Positions 1-12,919 of a DNA stretch of 64,000 nucleotides are shown here, in pieces. Below the pieces are notes generated by a model, which was not told where the DNA came from, made no database searches, and worked only from the letters and a program-made list of their open reading frames with translations. Position numbers and translations under genes: made by a program. Source of the DNA: Streptococcus troglodytae (lineage in GTDB: Bacteria; Bacillota; Bacilli; Lactobacillales; Streptococcaceae); NCBI RefSeq assembly GCF_002355215.1, contig NZ_AP014612.1, forward strand, positions 1,860,001-1,924,000, given 5' to 3'. The first letter of the stretch is position 1. Each line of letters starts with the position of its first letter.

Positions 1-43
1 GTTATTTCAAAAATGAGATTTTGTCATTAGTTCAGTTAAAATA

Positions 44-56
44 GAGCTTTCAGCTC
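44..56 (-). terminator. Possible weak terminator after oppF
   Basis: A short GAGCT-GAA-AGCTC hairpin (minus-strand reading) lies just after the oppF stop codon and is followed by TATTTT. The stem is only 5 bp, so this is a tentative end for the opp operon. Confidence 0.35.
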
Positions 57-60
57 AGCT

Positions 61-990
61 TTATTTTTCTTTATAGGCTTTTGCCTCTTCTTCTGTTGCT
101 AAGACAAAATGTTCCGGTGTAATTTCTCTCATTTCCCGTTCCTGCCCGTCTAACTCATCAACTGGGTCATAAACTTTATGAATACGTTGGCGTTCTAAAA
201 CTGGATCGGGCTCAGGAACAGCTGATAAGAGACTTTGAGTATAAGGATGAATGGGGTGATGGTAAACCTCATCAGATGGTCCAATTTCCACGATTTTTCC
301 CCAATGCATCACACCAATGCGATCCGAAATATACTTAACCATTGATAAATCATGAGCAATGAACAGGTACGTTAGTCCCTGTTCATGCTGCAGTTTTTGC
401 ATGAGATTAACGACCTGAGCTTGGATAGAGACATCCAAAGCAGAGATGGGCTCATCAGCAATAATGAATTTAGGCTCAACCGCCAAAGCACGAGCAATCC
501 CAATCCGTTGACGCTGACCGCCTGAAAATTCATGCGGATAACGTGTTAAATGATCCTTATTTAACCCAACCAGATCCAGTAAATCCTGAACTTTTGCGTC
601 ACGGTCTGCCTTATTTTTGACCAATTTATGAACATCAAGTCCTTCAGCAATAATATCCCTAACTTTCATGCGACTATTCAAGCTGGCTTGAGGATCTTGG
701 AAAATCATTTGCGCTTTCTTACGAAAATGAAATAATGATTTCCCCTTTAGTTTTGAAATCGTTTCGCCTTCGAAATCAATTTCTCCTTTATCAATATTGT
801 AAAGTTTTAAAATAGCACGGCCAATTGTCGTCTTACCTGAACCAGATTCCCCAACAAGTCCAAAAACTTCTCCTTCATAGATATCAAAGCTGACATTATC
901 TATTGCTTTTACTTGGTTGGCTTTTCCTTTATTGAATGTCAAAGAAACATTTTTGACTTCGACTAGCTTTTTTCGATTTTCAGTCATCAT
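61..990 (-). CDS. oppF: Oligopeptide ABC transporter ATP-binding protein OppF
   Basis: One of two ATPases that drive peptide import by the Opp complex on the cytoplasmic face. Visible motifs are Walker A GESGSGKT, signature FSGGQRQR and Walker B IIADEPISALD. The C-terminal oligopeptide-transporter extension with HPYTQSLLSAVPEPDP is typical of OppD/OppF. The open frame extends to 1071, but the start at 990 (MMTENRKK) follows a GGGAG ribosome site and gives 309 aa, the usual OppF length. It overlaps the end of oppD by 11 bp, indicating translational coupling. Last gene of the opp operon. Confidence 0.95.
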   Translation of the reverse strand: MMTENRKKLVEVKNVSLTFNKGKANQVKAIDNVSFDIYEGEVFGLVGESGSGKTTIGRAILKLYNIDKGEIDFEGETISKLKGKSLFHFRKKAQMIFQDPQASLNSRMKVRDIIAEGLDVHKLVKNKADRDAKVQDLLDLVGLNKDHLTRYPHEFSGGQRQRIGIARALAVEPKFIIADEPISALDVSIQAQVVNLMQKLQHEQGLTYLFIAHDLSMVKYISDRIGVMHWGKIVEIGPSDEVYHHPIHPYTQSLLSAVPEPDPVLERQRIHKVYDPVDELDGQEREMREITPEHFVLATEEEAKAYKEK

Positions 991-2032
991 GCTTTTCTCC
1001 CTGTAAATTCTTCCATTTTTTCCAACGCTGTAAAATTCTTTCCGGCGGAGTAATCTTAGGAGCGCGATCATCTAACAGCCAAGTGGCAGCATAATGTGAA
1101 TCACTGACTTTAAAAAATGGCGGCTCCTCCTCAAGATCAATATCAAGAGCGAATTCATTTCTTGGAGCAAAAGCATCCCCTTGAGGGGGCTGCAACAAGT
1201 CAGGCGGTGTTCCGGGAATTGAATGCAAACTGCCTGAAGCCGTATGAGTTGTAGGCATCGAATTGAGCAGCCCCCAAGTATAGGGATGCTGTGGGTTGTA
1301 AAAAACTTCATCTACTGTACCATATTCCACAATCTTGCCTGCATACATAACAGCAACACGGTCCGCCATACCTGCAACGACACCCAAATCATGAGTAATA
1401 AAGATAATGGAAGAGTCAGTATTCTTTTGAATTTCTTCCATTAAATGAAGAATTTGTGCTTGAATGGTAACATCAAGAGCCGTCGTTGGTTCATCTGCAA
1501 TAAGAATTTCAGGATTAGTCGCCAAAGCAATGGCTATAACAGCGCGTTGGCGCATGCCGCCTGACCACTGATGAGGATAATCGTTGATGTGCTCTTGCGC
1601 ATTAGGAATACCAACCTTTTCCATCATATCAAGAGCCCGCTTAAGAGCCTCATTTTTAGTAACTTTTTCATGTTTGATAATGGGTTCAGCAATTTGAAGG
1701 CCAATACGCATGGTTGGATCCAAACTTGTCATAGGATCTTGGAAAATCATGGAAATATCATTTCCGCGAATATGAACCCAATCTTCTTCCTTCAAATCAT
1801 TTAGATTACGTCCTTTAAACTCAATATCTCCGAAAATCTCAGCATTCTTTGCTGACAGGCCCATTAAAGTTCGTGTGGTCACCGACTTCCCAGAACCAGA
1901 TTCGCCAACAATAGCCAGCGTTTCTCCTTTTTCTAAATAAAAACTAACATCGCGAATAGCTTTTACTTCACCTGCATAGGTATGAAAATTGACATGGAGG
2001 TTATTGACTTGTAAAATTTTTTCCTTACTCAT
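980..2032 (-). CDS. oppD: Oligopeptide ABC transporter ATP-binding protein OppD
   Basis: Second ATPase of the Opp peptide importer, partner of OppF. It has Walker A GESGSGKS, signature WSGGMRQR, Walker [13 protein letters not shown] and a C-terminal [12 protein letters not shown] block, the peptide-transporter ATPase extension. At 350 aa it is of normal length. The start follows a strong AGGAGG site. It lies 9 bp after oppC and overlaps oppF, so all five opp genes appear to be co-transcribed. Confidence 0.95.
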   Translation of the reverse strand: MSKEKILQVNNLHVNFHTYAGEVKAIRDVSFYLEKGETLAIVGESGSGKSVTTRTLMGLSAKNAEIFGDIEFKGRNLNDLKEEDWVHIRGNDISMIFQDPMTSLDPTMRIGLQIAEPIIKHEKVTKNEALKRALDMMEKVGIPNAQEHINDYPHQWSGGMRQRAVIAIALATNPEILIADEPTTALDVTIQAQILHLMEEIQKNTDSSIIFITHDLGVVAGMADRVAVMYAGKIVEYGTVDEVFYNPQHPYTWGLLNSMPTTHTASGSLHSIPGTPPDLLQPPQGDAFAPRNEFALDIDLEEEPPFFKVSDSHYAATWLLDDRAPKITPPERILQRWKKWKNLQGEKHDD

Positions 2033-2041
2033 ATTTTCCTC

Positions 2042-3073
2042 CTAGTCTTGTCCTGATTTTGGATCAAATGCATCACGTAAACCATCTCCAAGTAAAATAA
2101 ACGCTAAGGAAATAAAGACCAAAGCAAGAGCCGGCAAGATGATTTGATAAGGGTAATATTGTAAATTTTCTTGAGCATCAGAAATAAGAGAGCCCAAAGA
2201 AGACGTTGGTGGTTTCACTCCTAAATTGATAGCCGAAAGAATAGCTTCATACATAATGGCAGAAGGAATTGTCATCATAATTTGCACAATAATAACACCA
2301 GAAATATTGGGTAAAATATGTTTGAAAGCAATTTTAGGACTGCTTTCACCTAAAGTTCTGGCAGCTAAAACAAAATCCCTTTCCTTATATGATAAGGTCA
2401 TGTTTCGAACCTGCCTTGCCATTGAAGTCCAACCCGTTAAAGCAATGGACAAGATAATGGCAACAATCCCATTCCCTAATAAAAGCCCTAACATGGTTAC
2501 GATAATTAGATTTGGAACAGAAGAAATAATCTCAATAATCCGCTGCATAATGGTATCAACAGCACCGCCAACATAACCAGAGGTCAGACCATAAACAACT
2601 CCGATAAGTAAGTCAATGCAGGTAGCAGCGACTGCTACTAAAAGCGAAATACGAACACCAACAATAATCCGTTTGCCTAGACTACGTCCTAAACTATCTG
2701 TTCCCAAAAGGAATGTTTTCCCCTTTGGAACGGCTTGATCTTCATAGACATTGGATGCCTTGCTAGAGCCCGGCATCTGAAAAACACCATTCCAACCCGG
2801 AATACCAAGACCGCTATTAGGCGGTAAATTACTATAAGTTGATACCTTGTCCGAATCAAAACTATTAGCATCTTTTTGTGATACAAACAAAGGAGAGACC
2901 AAAGAAAAAGCGATTAATACGGTTAAAAACCAAAGTGAAACAACTGCTAACTTATTTTTCTTTAACCGTCGCCAAGCATCTTGTAAGAAAGATAGAGCCG
3001 GCTTTTCAATTTTTTCTTGCGCTTTGGTGCTTCCTGCTCCAATGAGCACAAACTTTCTATTTTTATCTGCCAT
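2042..3073 (-). CDS. oppC: Oligopeptide ABC transporter permease OppC
   Basis: Integral-membrane half of the Opp peptide channel, pairing with OppB. There is an N-terminal membrane segment (about residues 35-60), then a large extracytoplasmic region and five further helices. The EAA coupling loop around DFVLAARTLGESSPKIAFKH contacts the ATPases. The frame is open to 3112, but MADKNRKF at 3073 follows AAGGAG and gives 343 aa. The gap to oppB is about 10 bp. Confidence 0.94.
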   Translation of the reverse strand: MADKNRKFVLIGAGSTKAQEKIEKPALSFLQDAWRRLKKNKLAVVSLWFLTVLIAFSLVSPLFVSQKDANSFDSDKVSTYSNLPPNSGLGIPGWNGVFQMPGSSKASNVYEDQAVPKGKTFLLGTDSLGRSLGKRIIVGVRISLLVAVAATCIDLLIGVVYGLTSGYVGGAVDTIMQRIIEIISSVPNLIIVTMLGLLLGNGIVAIILSIALTGWTSMARQVRNMTLSYKERDFVLAARTLGESSPKIAFKHILPNISGVIIVQIMMTIPSAIMYEAILSAINLGVKPPTSSLGSLISDAQENLQYYPYQIILPALALVFISLAFILLGDGLRDAFDPKSGQD

Positions 3074-3083
3074 GTCACTCTCC

Positions 3084-3998
3084 TTACTGCAAACGAACGC
3101 GCGGATCAACAATGCTGGTAATGATATCTGTCAATAAGATCATACTCATCAACATAACAGCATAAACAATTGTCGTTCCCATAATAACAGGATAGTCATT
3201 GGAAGGGATGGAATTCACAAATTGTTCCCCGATACCCGGAATAGAAAAAATTCTCTCAATCAACACAGAACCTGTTAAAAGATTAGCAGCCATAGGACCC
3301 ACTAAGGTCAAAACAGGAATCATTGAATTGCGATAGGCATGGTGATTGGCAACCTGACGTTCTGTCAAACCTTTAGCACGCGCCAGTTGAATGTAATCCG
3401 AGTTCAAAGCTTCAATCATCTCACTTCTAACAAAACGCGTTGTTACAGCAAAAGGATTAAATGACAGTGCCAGAGTTGGCAGAATAGTCTGAGCGAAAGA
3501 GCCCCAACCAGATACAGGTAAGAATTGCAGACGATAGCCAAATGTATTGAGCAAGAAAACGGCCAAAATGAAAGAAGGAACAGAATAACCAAGTGTTGAA
3601 ATGACACTTAGGAGGCCATCTATTTTATCATTTTGATGGCGCGCAGAAAGAGCACCTACAATCAAACCCATTCCAACACCTAAGACAAGTGCTTGTAAAC
3701 CAAGCTGGGCAGAAATACCTAGCCTTTGAACAATAAGTGTCGTTACAGATTGATTGGTATATTGAAAACTAGTTCCTAAGTCACCTGTGAAGACATTTTT
3801 CAGATAGAGCAAATATTGTTGCCATTGAGGTTTATCTAGACCATATTGAACGTTCAAAGCGGCAATAGCATCCGGACTTAATTTGGGATTGTTAAAGGGA
3901 GTTCCTTTCATCGCTTTCATGAGAAAGAAAGTAATAGTGACAACTATAAATAAGGTCAGCAAAAGAATTCCCAAACGTTTAAGAATATATTTGAGCAT
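3084..3998 (-). CDS. oppB: Oligopeptide ABC transporter permease OppB
   Basis: Membrane permease partner of OppC. It starts with a hydrophobic helix (MLKYILKRLGILLLTLF) and has an EAA-type loop (DYIQLARAKGLTERQVANHH) about two thirds along. Its 304 aa match the family. An AAAGGAA ribosome site precedes the ATG. A 105-bp gap separates it from oppA, which commonly allows higher expression of the binding protein. Confidence 0.94.
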   Translation of the reverse strand: MLKYILKRLGILLLTLFIVVTITFFLMKAMKGTPFNNPKLSPDAIAALNVQYGLDKPQWQQYLLYLKNVFTGDLGTSFQYTNQSVTTLIVQRLGISAQLGLQALVLGVGMGLIVGALSARHQNDKIDGLLSVISTLGYSVPSFILAVFLLNTFGYRLQFLPVSGWGSFAQTILPTLALSFNPFAVTTRFVRSEMIEALNSDYIQLARAKGLTERQVANHHAYRNSMIPVLTLVGPMAANLLTGSVLIERIFSIPGIGEQFVNSIPSNDYPVIMGTTIVYAVMLMSMILLTDIITSIVDPRVRLQ

Positions 3999-4103
3999 AA
4001 TGATTCCTTTTCTTTGTTTTTATCGGCGAAAGCTCTCCAATAAAAACAAGAACTGGCATCAAGCCAATCCTTGCCATGTGTAAAAGTGTTGTTATCTTAA
4101 AAG

Positions 4104-5753
4104 TTATTTCTTATAAGTATAGGTGAAGTCCACATTCAAACCTGTAGAACTGCGAATCAGACCCTTGATACTTGGATTTTGCAATGACTTCGTGCTGCGG
4201 AAGTAAATTGGATTAACGTTTGCTTCATCAAATAAAGCTTTTTCTGCTGCTTTATAATCTTCAACTGCCTTTGTAGGATTTAAGGCATCTGTTGTAATTG
4301 CTTTTTCATAAGCCTGATCATAAGTAGAATTTACGAATTTTCCACCATTATAAGGTGAACTTGTCGTGAAATTACTGTAGAAGGTCGAACCTTCTGGATA
4401 GTCGCCACCCCAAAGAGACATGACAATCTCAAAGTTTTGATTTTGTGTATCTTGAATACGCTGTTTGAACGGCACGAATTTTTCTTCAATTGTCAAACCT
4501 GGAAGTGCTTTTTCCCAAGCTCCCTTGAGAAAGTCAAGACTGGCTTTAGATACAGGCGTATCAGCATCAGAAGTCACTGTAAATTTCACTGATGTTTCGC
4601 CAATCTCTTGCAAACCTTCCTTAAAGAGTTGTTTTGCCTTGGCGGCATTATAACTATAGCCCGGTGCTACATACTTGGAAAGATCCTTGCCATCCACTTT
4701 AGCTAATCTATAAGGAGCTACTCCAGTTGCTGCACGTGAACCTGTCGGTATTGCACTTTCGACAAGAGCTTTACGATTTGTGGCATAATTAAGGGCTTGG
4801 CGAATTTTCTTATTAGCAAGAGCTTTATTAGTTCCTGTTTGATTATATTGCAGATAAGCAGTTGTTGCTTCAAAGACATCGACGACATCTTTATTGCCCT
4901 TGTTAGCTTTGAAAAGAGCTGGTGTATTTGAAATATTAGCTGTATCTAATTCACCACGTTTATACATTTGAACAGCTGTCTCAGGTTTTTTAACGGTTTG
5001 GAAATTAATGGTATCAATTTTAACCTTGTCAGCATTCCAGTAATATTTATTCTTTTTCAGTTTAAAACTGCCGTTAGTGCCATTCCAGCCACTTAAAGTG
5101 TAAGGTCCTGAATAAATTTGACTCTTGGCATTGGTGCCATATTTACTACCAACTTTATCAACAAAGGATTGTTTTTGTGGCATAAAGCTTGTGAAAGCAA
5201 GCAGATATTTCATCTGAGGAGTCGGTGATTCTAAGGTGAAGATAACTTTATTGCCATCAGACTTGACTCCAAGTTCATTGAGGTCAGTGATTTTACCACT
5301 ATTAATGGCTTTGGCATTCTTAACATGGGATTCAACAGCAAGACCTGAATATTCTGAAGCTGTTTTCGGATTAACAATACGCTGCCATGAATAAACAAAA
5401 TCTTTAGCTGTAATGGCACTACCATCAGACCATTTGATGCCCTTGCGCAATGTTGCTGTGTAAGTTAAGCCATCTTTTGACACTTCCACTTTTTTAGCAA
5501 GGTCAGGAACTGGTTTACCTTGGTCATCAACACGCAATAGATTACTTCCTGAATTTCCAATAGCGATACCAGAATAGGTATCTGTACTTTTTGAGATATC
5601 CAGCGAATTGATTTCCGTTGGTGTATACCAGTTAATTTCATTTTTGGAAGATTGCTGGTTCCCATTTCCACAGGCTGCTAAAATAGCTACTGAAGTAGCA
5701 GTTACCAACCCTAAACTAACACGTTTCCATGGACTTTTCTTTATTGCTGTCAT
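4104..5753 (-). CDS. oppA: Oligopeptide-binding lipoprotein OppA
   Basis: Substrate-binding lipoprotein of the Opp importer (SBP_bac_5 family, 549 aa), anchored outside the membrane and delivering peptides to OppBC. The N-terminus has positively charged residues, a hydrophobic stretch and lipobox LAAC with Cys at about residue 28. The central domain carries the family's WSDGSAITAKDFVYSW motif. First gene of the operon, after an AGAGGAGA ribosome site and a predicted promoter at 5808-5836. Confidence 0.96.
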   Translation of the reverse strand: MTAIKKSPWKRVSLGLVTATSVAILAACGNGNQQSSKNEINWYTPTEINSLDISKSTDTYSGIAIGNSGSNLLRVDDQGKPVPDLAKKVEVSKDGLTYTATLRKGIKWSDGSAITAKDFVYSWQRIVNPKTASEYSGLAVESHVKNAKAINSGKITDLNELGVKSDGNKVIFTLESPTPQMKYLLAFTSFMPQKQSFVDKVGSKYGTNAKSQIYSGPYTLSGWNGTNGSFKLKKNKYYWNADKVKIDTINFQTVKKPETAVQMYKRGELDTANISNTPALFKANKGNKDVVDVFEATTAYLQYNQTGTNKALANKKIRQALNYATNRKALVESAIPTGSRAATGVAPYRLAKVDGKDLSKYVAPGYSYNAAKAKQLFKEGLQEIGETSVKFTVTSDADTPVSKASLDFLKGAWEKALPGLTIEEKFVPFKQRIQDTQNQNFEIVMSLWGGDYPEGSTFYSNFTTSSPYNGGKFVNSTYDQAYEKAITTDALNPTKAVEDYKAAEKALFDEANVNPIYFRSTKSLQNPSIKGLIRSSTGLNVDFTYTYKK

Positions 5754-5807
5754 AATGTCTCCTCTTTACTTTTCAATAATTTGAAAATTGAAACTAATAT
5801 CATTCTT

Positions 5808-5836
5808 ATTTTAGCGCATTTCCTCCCTTTTAGCAA
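5808..5836 (-). promoter_or_regulatory. Predicted oppA operon promoter
   Basis: On the minus strand TTGCTA (5831-5836) and TAAAAT (5808-5813) are separated by 17 bp, about 55 bp before the oppA start. A CodY-like 15-mer at 5775-5789 has three mismatches to AATTTTCWGAAAATT, which is too weak to call. Confidence 0.55.
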
Positions 5837-6027
5837 GTTTCTGTCAAGGAAAAAATTGGTTTTAAATCTCCCATTTTATGGACGAAGCATAAATAAATTT
5901 AGAACACAATCGCACTTTTTTAGAAATGACTTTTATCGTCTTACTCCTAAAAGATAGTCTAATTTCTCTTTTTTATTTAAAGGCATTAAGTTTTTTAGGA
6001 AAAGCGTATGCGCTCTTAAAATTATGC

Positions 6028-6033
6028 TATAAT
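6028..6033 (+). promoter_or_regulatory. Extended -10 box abutting the dacA start
   Basis: TGCTATAAT is an extended -10 element whose last base is 7 nt before the dacA ATG at 6041. Initiation at the usual distance would start the mRNA on or within a base or two of that ATG. There is no good -35 hexamer and no Shine-Dalgarno between the box and the ATG. Confidence 0.6.
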
Positions 6034-6040
6034 TAAGTTT

Positions 6041-7285
6041 ATGATGAAAAAGATTGTATGCTTGCTATTCATTTTAATATCCCTAATCGGCTTTGGGGTA
6101 AAGGCTGAAGAGAACTTTGATGTCTCTGCTAAGCATGCCATTGCTGTTGAAGCTAACACAGGAAAGATTCTCTATGAAAAGGATGCCGATACCACTGCAG
6201 GTATTGCTTCTATTACCAAAATGCTGACTGTTTATTTGGTTTATAAAGAAATCAAATCTGGTGATCTCACCTGGTCTAGCAAGGTTAAGATTTCTGACTA
6301 TCCTTATGGTTTGACAAGGGATTACAGCGCCAGCAATGTCCCCATGGATGCTAGAGAATATACAGTAAAAGAATTAGTCGAAGCTTCTATGATTGCTAGT
6401 GCCAATAGTGCTGCTATCGCTTTGGCTGAAAAAATTGGCGGTACTGAGCCTAAATTTGTTGATATGATGAAAAAGCAACTACAAGAATGGGGAATTACAG
6501 ATGCCAAGTTAGTTAACGCTTCTGGTCTTAACAATAAAACTTTGGGCGATCATATCTATCCCGACTCCAGCTCTGAAGATGAAAACATGATGAGTGCCAG
6601 AGATGTTGCTATCGTCGCTCATCACTTAATCAAAGAATTTCCACAAGTTCTAAAAATCACGGAAAAAACAAACAGTGATTTTTCAGGAAATAAAATGGAA
6701 ACCTATAATTATATGCTGCCAAATATGCCTTATGCGCGTGAAGGTGTTGATGGTCTAAAAACAGGGACAACCGAATTAGCAGGTGCTTGCTTTGTAGCGA
6801 CTTCAAAGGAAAATGGTATGCGTCTGATTTCTGTCATTTTAAATGCCGACAAGTCTGATAGTGATGATGATGCCGCACGTTTTCAAGCTACTAATAATTT
6901 GTTAAACTATGTCAATAATACCTATGAACCCATCACACTTATTCACAAAGGTCAGACTTATCAGGGAAGCAAGGTCAAGGTGATTGATGGTAAAAGAGCA
7001 ACTGTTCCTGCTGTCGCTAAAAAGAATTTTACCGTCATTCAAAATAAACTATCTCATAAAAAAAATACTGTCTCCATCACTTCTAAAAAAAATGGTTATA
7101 CAGCAGTTATTAAAAAAGGACAACTAGTCGGAAAGGCTACTTTTAAAGATGACAATCCCGTTGGTCAAGGCTATCTAGAGACACCACCGAGTATCCCATT
7201 AGTTGCTAAAAAAGAAGTGAAGCGCAGCTTCTTTCTTAAAGTATGGTGGAATCATTTTGTCAGATACGTCAATGAGAAGTTATAG
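6041..7285 (+). CDS. dacA: D-alanyl-D-alanine carboxypeptidase (low-MW PBP, DacA/PBP3)
   Basis: Penicillin-binding protein that trims the terminal D-Ala from peptidoglycan stem peptides outside the membrane. Signal peptide at residues 1-22 (ending VKAEE). Catalytic motifs are S57-I-T-K60, S120-A-N122 and K240-T-G242, in the expected order of the peptidase S11 family. After about residue 300 comes a PBP5-type C-terminal domain and an amphipathic tail (FFLKVWWNHFVRYV) for membrane association. The 414 aa are normal. The start has no Shine-Dalgarno and sits directly after a -10 box, suggesting a leaderless message. Confidence 0.93.
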   Translation: MMKKIVCLLFILISLIGFGVKAEENFDVSAKHAIAVEANTGKILYEKDADTTAGIASITKMLTVYLVYKEIKSGDLTWSSKVKISDYPYGLTRDYSASNVPMDAREYTVKELVEASMIASANSAAIALAEKIGGTEPKFVDMMKKQLQEWGITDAKLVNASGLNNKTLGDHIYPDSSSEDENMMSARDVAIVAHHLIKEFPQVLKITEKTNSDFSGNKMETYNYMLPNMPYAREGVDGLKTGTTELAGACFVATSKENGMRLISVILNADKSDSDDDAARFQATNNLLNYVNNTYEPITLIHKGQTYQGSKVKVIDGKRATVPAVAKKNFTVIQNKLSHKKNTVSITSKKNGYTAVIKKGQLVGKATFKDDNPVGQGYLETPPSIPLVAKKEVKRSFFLKVWWNHFVRYVNEKL

Positions 7286-7334
7286 TGAAAAAGAGTCCGG
7301 TGATAAATCAAAAGCAGTGAGACTTAAACAAGTA

Positions 7335-7360
7335 AAGCCAGCGTCTAAAAACGCTGGCTT
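7335..7360. terminator. Hairpin between convergent dacA and lipoprotein gene
   Basis: A perfect 10-bp stem, AAGCCAGCGT/ACGCTGGCTT with a 6-nt loop, lies between two convergent genes. Neither flank has a long T tract, so it may act as a weak bidirectional terminator. Confidence 0.5.
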
Positions 7361-7468
7361 ATGTGTGGATTATAGTTCTTCTGTTCTATTCTCTGATTTC
7401 TGCTAAAATAAGCTGAGAAGTTTTATTTTACAAAACCTAAAGCTCAATCAGTAAGACGAACAAATTAT

Positions 7469-8242
7469 CTAAGCATCCGAATCGGATACAGAAAATTGAG
7501 AATCTGAAAGCTTATTCCATTTCGAAAATTCACCCTTGACCATCATATCAAGCTGTCCCCTGCTACCAGTATAAGATAAGCTCAATTTAAATGTTTTCAA
7601 ATGAAAAGTTTTCTTATCAAAGGTAACTTCAAATCTCTTCTTCAACTCTGACTGACTAACTCCCCTCAAATAGAGATTCAACTCTTCCTGAAACAAAGAA
7701 ACGATATCTACATTCTGACTGCGTAAGCTAAGCCTATAGACATTGCCGCTTTGCTTAAGAACCAAATCGTCTTTCATGGTATATAGTACTTTTAAAAAAT
7801 TAAAATAACTAGGATAAACCCGATAACTACCTGCAGAGTTTGACTTAGTCCAATTGCCGTCTTTAGAAGTCCGTGATTGAGAACTATTTTGGTTACCAAC
7901 TAACTCTTGATAACTATCCACACCATTAGTTGTTTCTTCAATAATAATGTTAGCTCTATTAATACTAGCAGCATAAGAATCATAACCAATATCAGCTGTC
8001 ATGGTCTGATGTTTTCGCGTACGTGACTCTACGTCAGTCGTCATATCGAAATGCACCGTTTCTACAGAACGATTGGCTCTTTTGACCTTCTTAAAGAAAT
8101 CGCTGACAGTCATCTTATCATCACGTTTGTTCACTGCTTGTTGCGCTTTTTTAACGGACTGATTAACATTTTGAAGATCACAAGCTGTCACTATCAAAAG
8201 ACTAACAAAGAGGCCTATAAGAATGATAAACTTTCTTTTCAT
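7469..8242 (-). CDS. Uncharacterised lipoprotein
   Basis: I do not recognise the family. The 257-aa product has a lipoprotein signal peptide (MKRKFIILIGLFVSLLIVTAC, lipobox VTAC, Cys about residue 21). It continues as a polar, Ser/Asp/Lys-rich extracellular domain with regular beta-type stretches, for example TVHFDMTTDVESRTRKHQ. The open frame reaches 8257, but AAAGGAG places the start at 8242. It is monocistronic with its own promoter (8285-8313) and converges on dacA. A role at the cell surface is inference only. Confidence 0.8.
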   Translation of the reverse strand: MKRKFIILIGLFVSLLIVTACDLQNVNQSVKKAQQAVNKRDDKMTVSDFFKKVKRANRSVETVHFDMTTDVESRTRKHQTMTADIGYDSYAASINRANIIIEETTNGVDSYQELVGNQNSSQSRTSKDGNWTKSNSAGSYRVYPSYFNFLKVLYTMKDDLVLKQSGNVYRLSLRSQNVDIVSLFQEELNLYLRGVSQSELKKRFEVTFDKKTFHLKTFKLSLSYTGSRGQLDMMVKGEFSKWNKLSDSQFSVSDSDA

Positions 8243-8284
8243 CTCTTCTCCTTTCACAACTAAACATAAATTCTTATTTCAGTT

Positions 8285-8313
8285 ATTCTAACATTTTTTG
8301 AAACCCCTTTCAA
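8285..8313 (-). promoter_or_regulatory. Promoter of the lipoprotein gene with overlapping inverted repeat
   Basis: TTGAAA (8308-8313), 17-bp spacer, TAGAAT (8285-8290) on the minus strand. The -35 box forms one arm of TTGAAA-GGGG-TTTCAA, a possible operator. Confidence 0.65.
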
Positions 8314-8467
8314 ATCCACTGTCTCTCCTTTTTGAGTTTAATGAGACAATAGATTGATTCGTTAATGATTGCAGAACAAAATTTTGAAGCTACCATTCAT
8401 CTGCCTCTTTAGTTATTTTACCAGTCTGCTGGCTTCCTACTTGATTTAAAGTTTATTTTAATATAAA

Positions 8468-8509
8468 TAAAAAAGCTTTAGAAACAATAATAGCTCCTTG
8501 TTTCTAAAA
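8468..8509 (-). terminator. Terminator of the suf operon
   Basis: On the minus strand an 11-bp stem, TTTAGAAACAA/TTGTTTCTAAA, followed by CTTTTTT, lies about 20 bp after the sufB stop. This is a good Rho-independent terminator. Confidence 0.8.
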
Positions 8510-8528
8510 CTTAATTATAACGTGTTAA

Positions 8529-9944
8529 TTAACCGACTGAACCCTCCATTTCATAGGAAATCAAACGATTAAGCTCAATCGCATATTCCATAGGAAGTTC
8601 TTTGGTAAAAGGCTCAACAAAGCCCATAACAATCATTTCAGTAGCCTCTGACTCCGTTAAACCACGACTCATGAGATAATAAAGCTGCTCTTCTGAAATT
8701 TTTGACACCTTAGCTTCATGTTCCAGAGCAACTTGTGAATTGTGGATTTCATTAAAAGGAATAGTATCAGATGCTGAAATATCGTCCATAATAATAGTGT
8801 CACATTCAATATGACTAACAGATTTTTGAGATGACTTATTGAAAGACACTTGCCCACGATAGTCTACCTTTCCTCCACCTTTAGCAATAGATTTGGAGAC
8901 AATAGAAGAACTGGTATGGGGAGCATTATGAATCATCTTAGCTCCTGTATCCTGATGCTGACCACGATTGGCAAAAGCAATGGATAGCATAGTACCACGC
9001 GCGCCTTCTCCGTCAAGATAAACAGATGGGTATTTCATGGTTGTATGGGCACCCAGATTACCATCAATCCATTCTACCGTTGCGTTTGTCATAGCTTTGG
9101 CTCGTTTAGTGACCAAATTGTAAACATTATCTGACCAGTTTTGAATGGTTGAATAACGCATATAAGCACCATCAAGGGCAAAAATTTCAACAATAGCAGC
9201 ATGCAGACTAGCTGTTGAATAAGTCGGTGCTGTACATCCCTCCACATAATGCACGCTGGCACCCTCATCAACAATAATCAAGGTTCGTTCAAATTGTCCC
9301 GTTCCTTCATTATTGATACGGAAGTAAGTCTGCAATGGAATATCTACTTTAACACCTTTTGGCACATAGATAAAGGTTCCACCCGACCAAAACGCTGAAT
9401 TTAAGGCTGCTAATTTATTATCAGTTGGCGGCACCAATTTTGCAAAATATTTTTTGAAAAGTTCGGGATATTCTTTAAGAGCTGAATCAGTATCCGTAAA
9501 GACAATACCAAGTTTATCATATTCTTCTTTCATATTATGATAAACCACTTCTGATTCATATTGAGCTGAAGCTCCGGCTAAATAAGCACGTTCCGCTTCA
9601 GGAATACCAATCTTTTCAAAAGTATCTTTGATTTTTTCTGGAACTTCCTCCCATGAACGTGCTGGTTTATCAGTTGGTTTTTGATAGTAAATAATATCAT
9701 CAAAATCAATACCTGTTAAGTCAGGACCCCATTCTTGCATAGGCATTTTATGAAATATCTCCAGCGATTTAAGACGGAAGTCCAACATCCATTCTGGTTC
9801 ACCTTTGATACGGGATATTTCTCGAACAGCCTCTTTCGTCGGACCTTTTCCAGTCGATGCAATCGGCTTAACATCATCATGAAAGCCAAATTGATAGTCT
9901 CCTATGTCAATTGGCTTTGGTTCTACTCTTTCGTTTTCCGGCAT
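8529..9944 (-). CDS. sufB: Fe-S cluster assembly scaffold SufB
   Basis: Core scaffold subunit of the SufBCD complex on which Fe-S clusters are built. Its 471 aa match the family. The conserved GCTAP segment (Cys region about residue 245) and the C-terminal [20 protein letters not shown] block are present. Last gene of sufCDSUB, 11 bp after sufU, with an AAGGG ribosome site. The operon lacks sufA and sufE; sufU takes the place of SufE, as is usual in Firmicutes. Confidence 0.96.
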   Translation of the reverse strand: MPENERVEPKPIDIGDYQFGFHDDVKPIASTGKGPTKEAVREISRIKGEPEWMLDFRLKSLEIFHKMPMQEWGPDLTGIDFDDIIYYQKPTDKPARSWEEVPEKIKDTFEKIGIPEAERAYLAGASAQYESEVVYHNMKEEYDKLGIVFTDTDSALKEYPELFKKYFAKLVPPTDNKLAALNSAFWSGGTFIYVPKGVKVDIPLQTYFRINNEGTGQFERTLIIVDEGASVHYVEGCTAPTYSTASLHAAIVEIFALDGAYMRYSTIQNWSDNVYNLVTKRAKAMTNATVEWIDGNLGAHTTMKYPSVYLDGEGARGTMLSIAFANRGQHQDTGAKMIHNAPHTSSSIVSKSIAKGGGKVDYRGQVSFNKSSQKSVSHIECDTIIMDDISASDTIPFNEIHNSQVALEHEAKVSKISEEQLYYLMSRGLTESEATEMIVMGFVEPFTKELPMEYAIELNRLISYEMEGSVG

Positions 9945-9955
9945 AATACCCTTTC

Positions 9956-12882
<2,927 letters not shown>

Positions 12883-12919
12883 TTGTTACTCCCTTTCTTT
12901 CTTGTTAAGAAGTTACAAA

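Noticed and set aside
991..1071. Longer N-terminus for OppF
   Set aside because: The extra 27 residues lie inside oppD, lack family similarity and have no ribosome site; the start at 990 has one.
5775..5789. CodY-like 15-mer before oppA
   Set aside because: Three mismatches to the consensus in AT-rich DNA; chance occurrence is likely.
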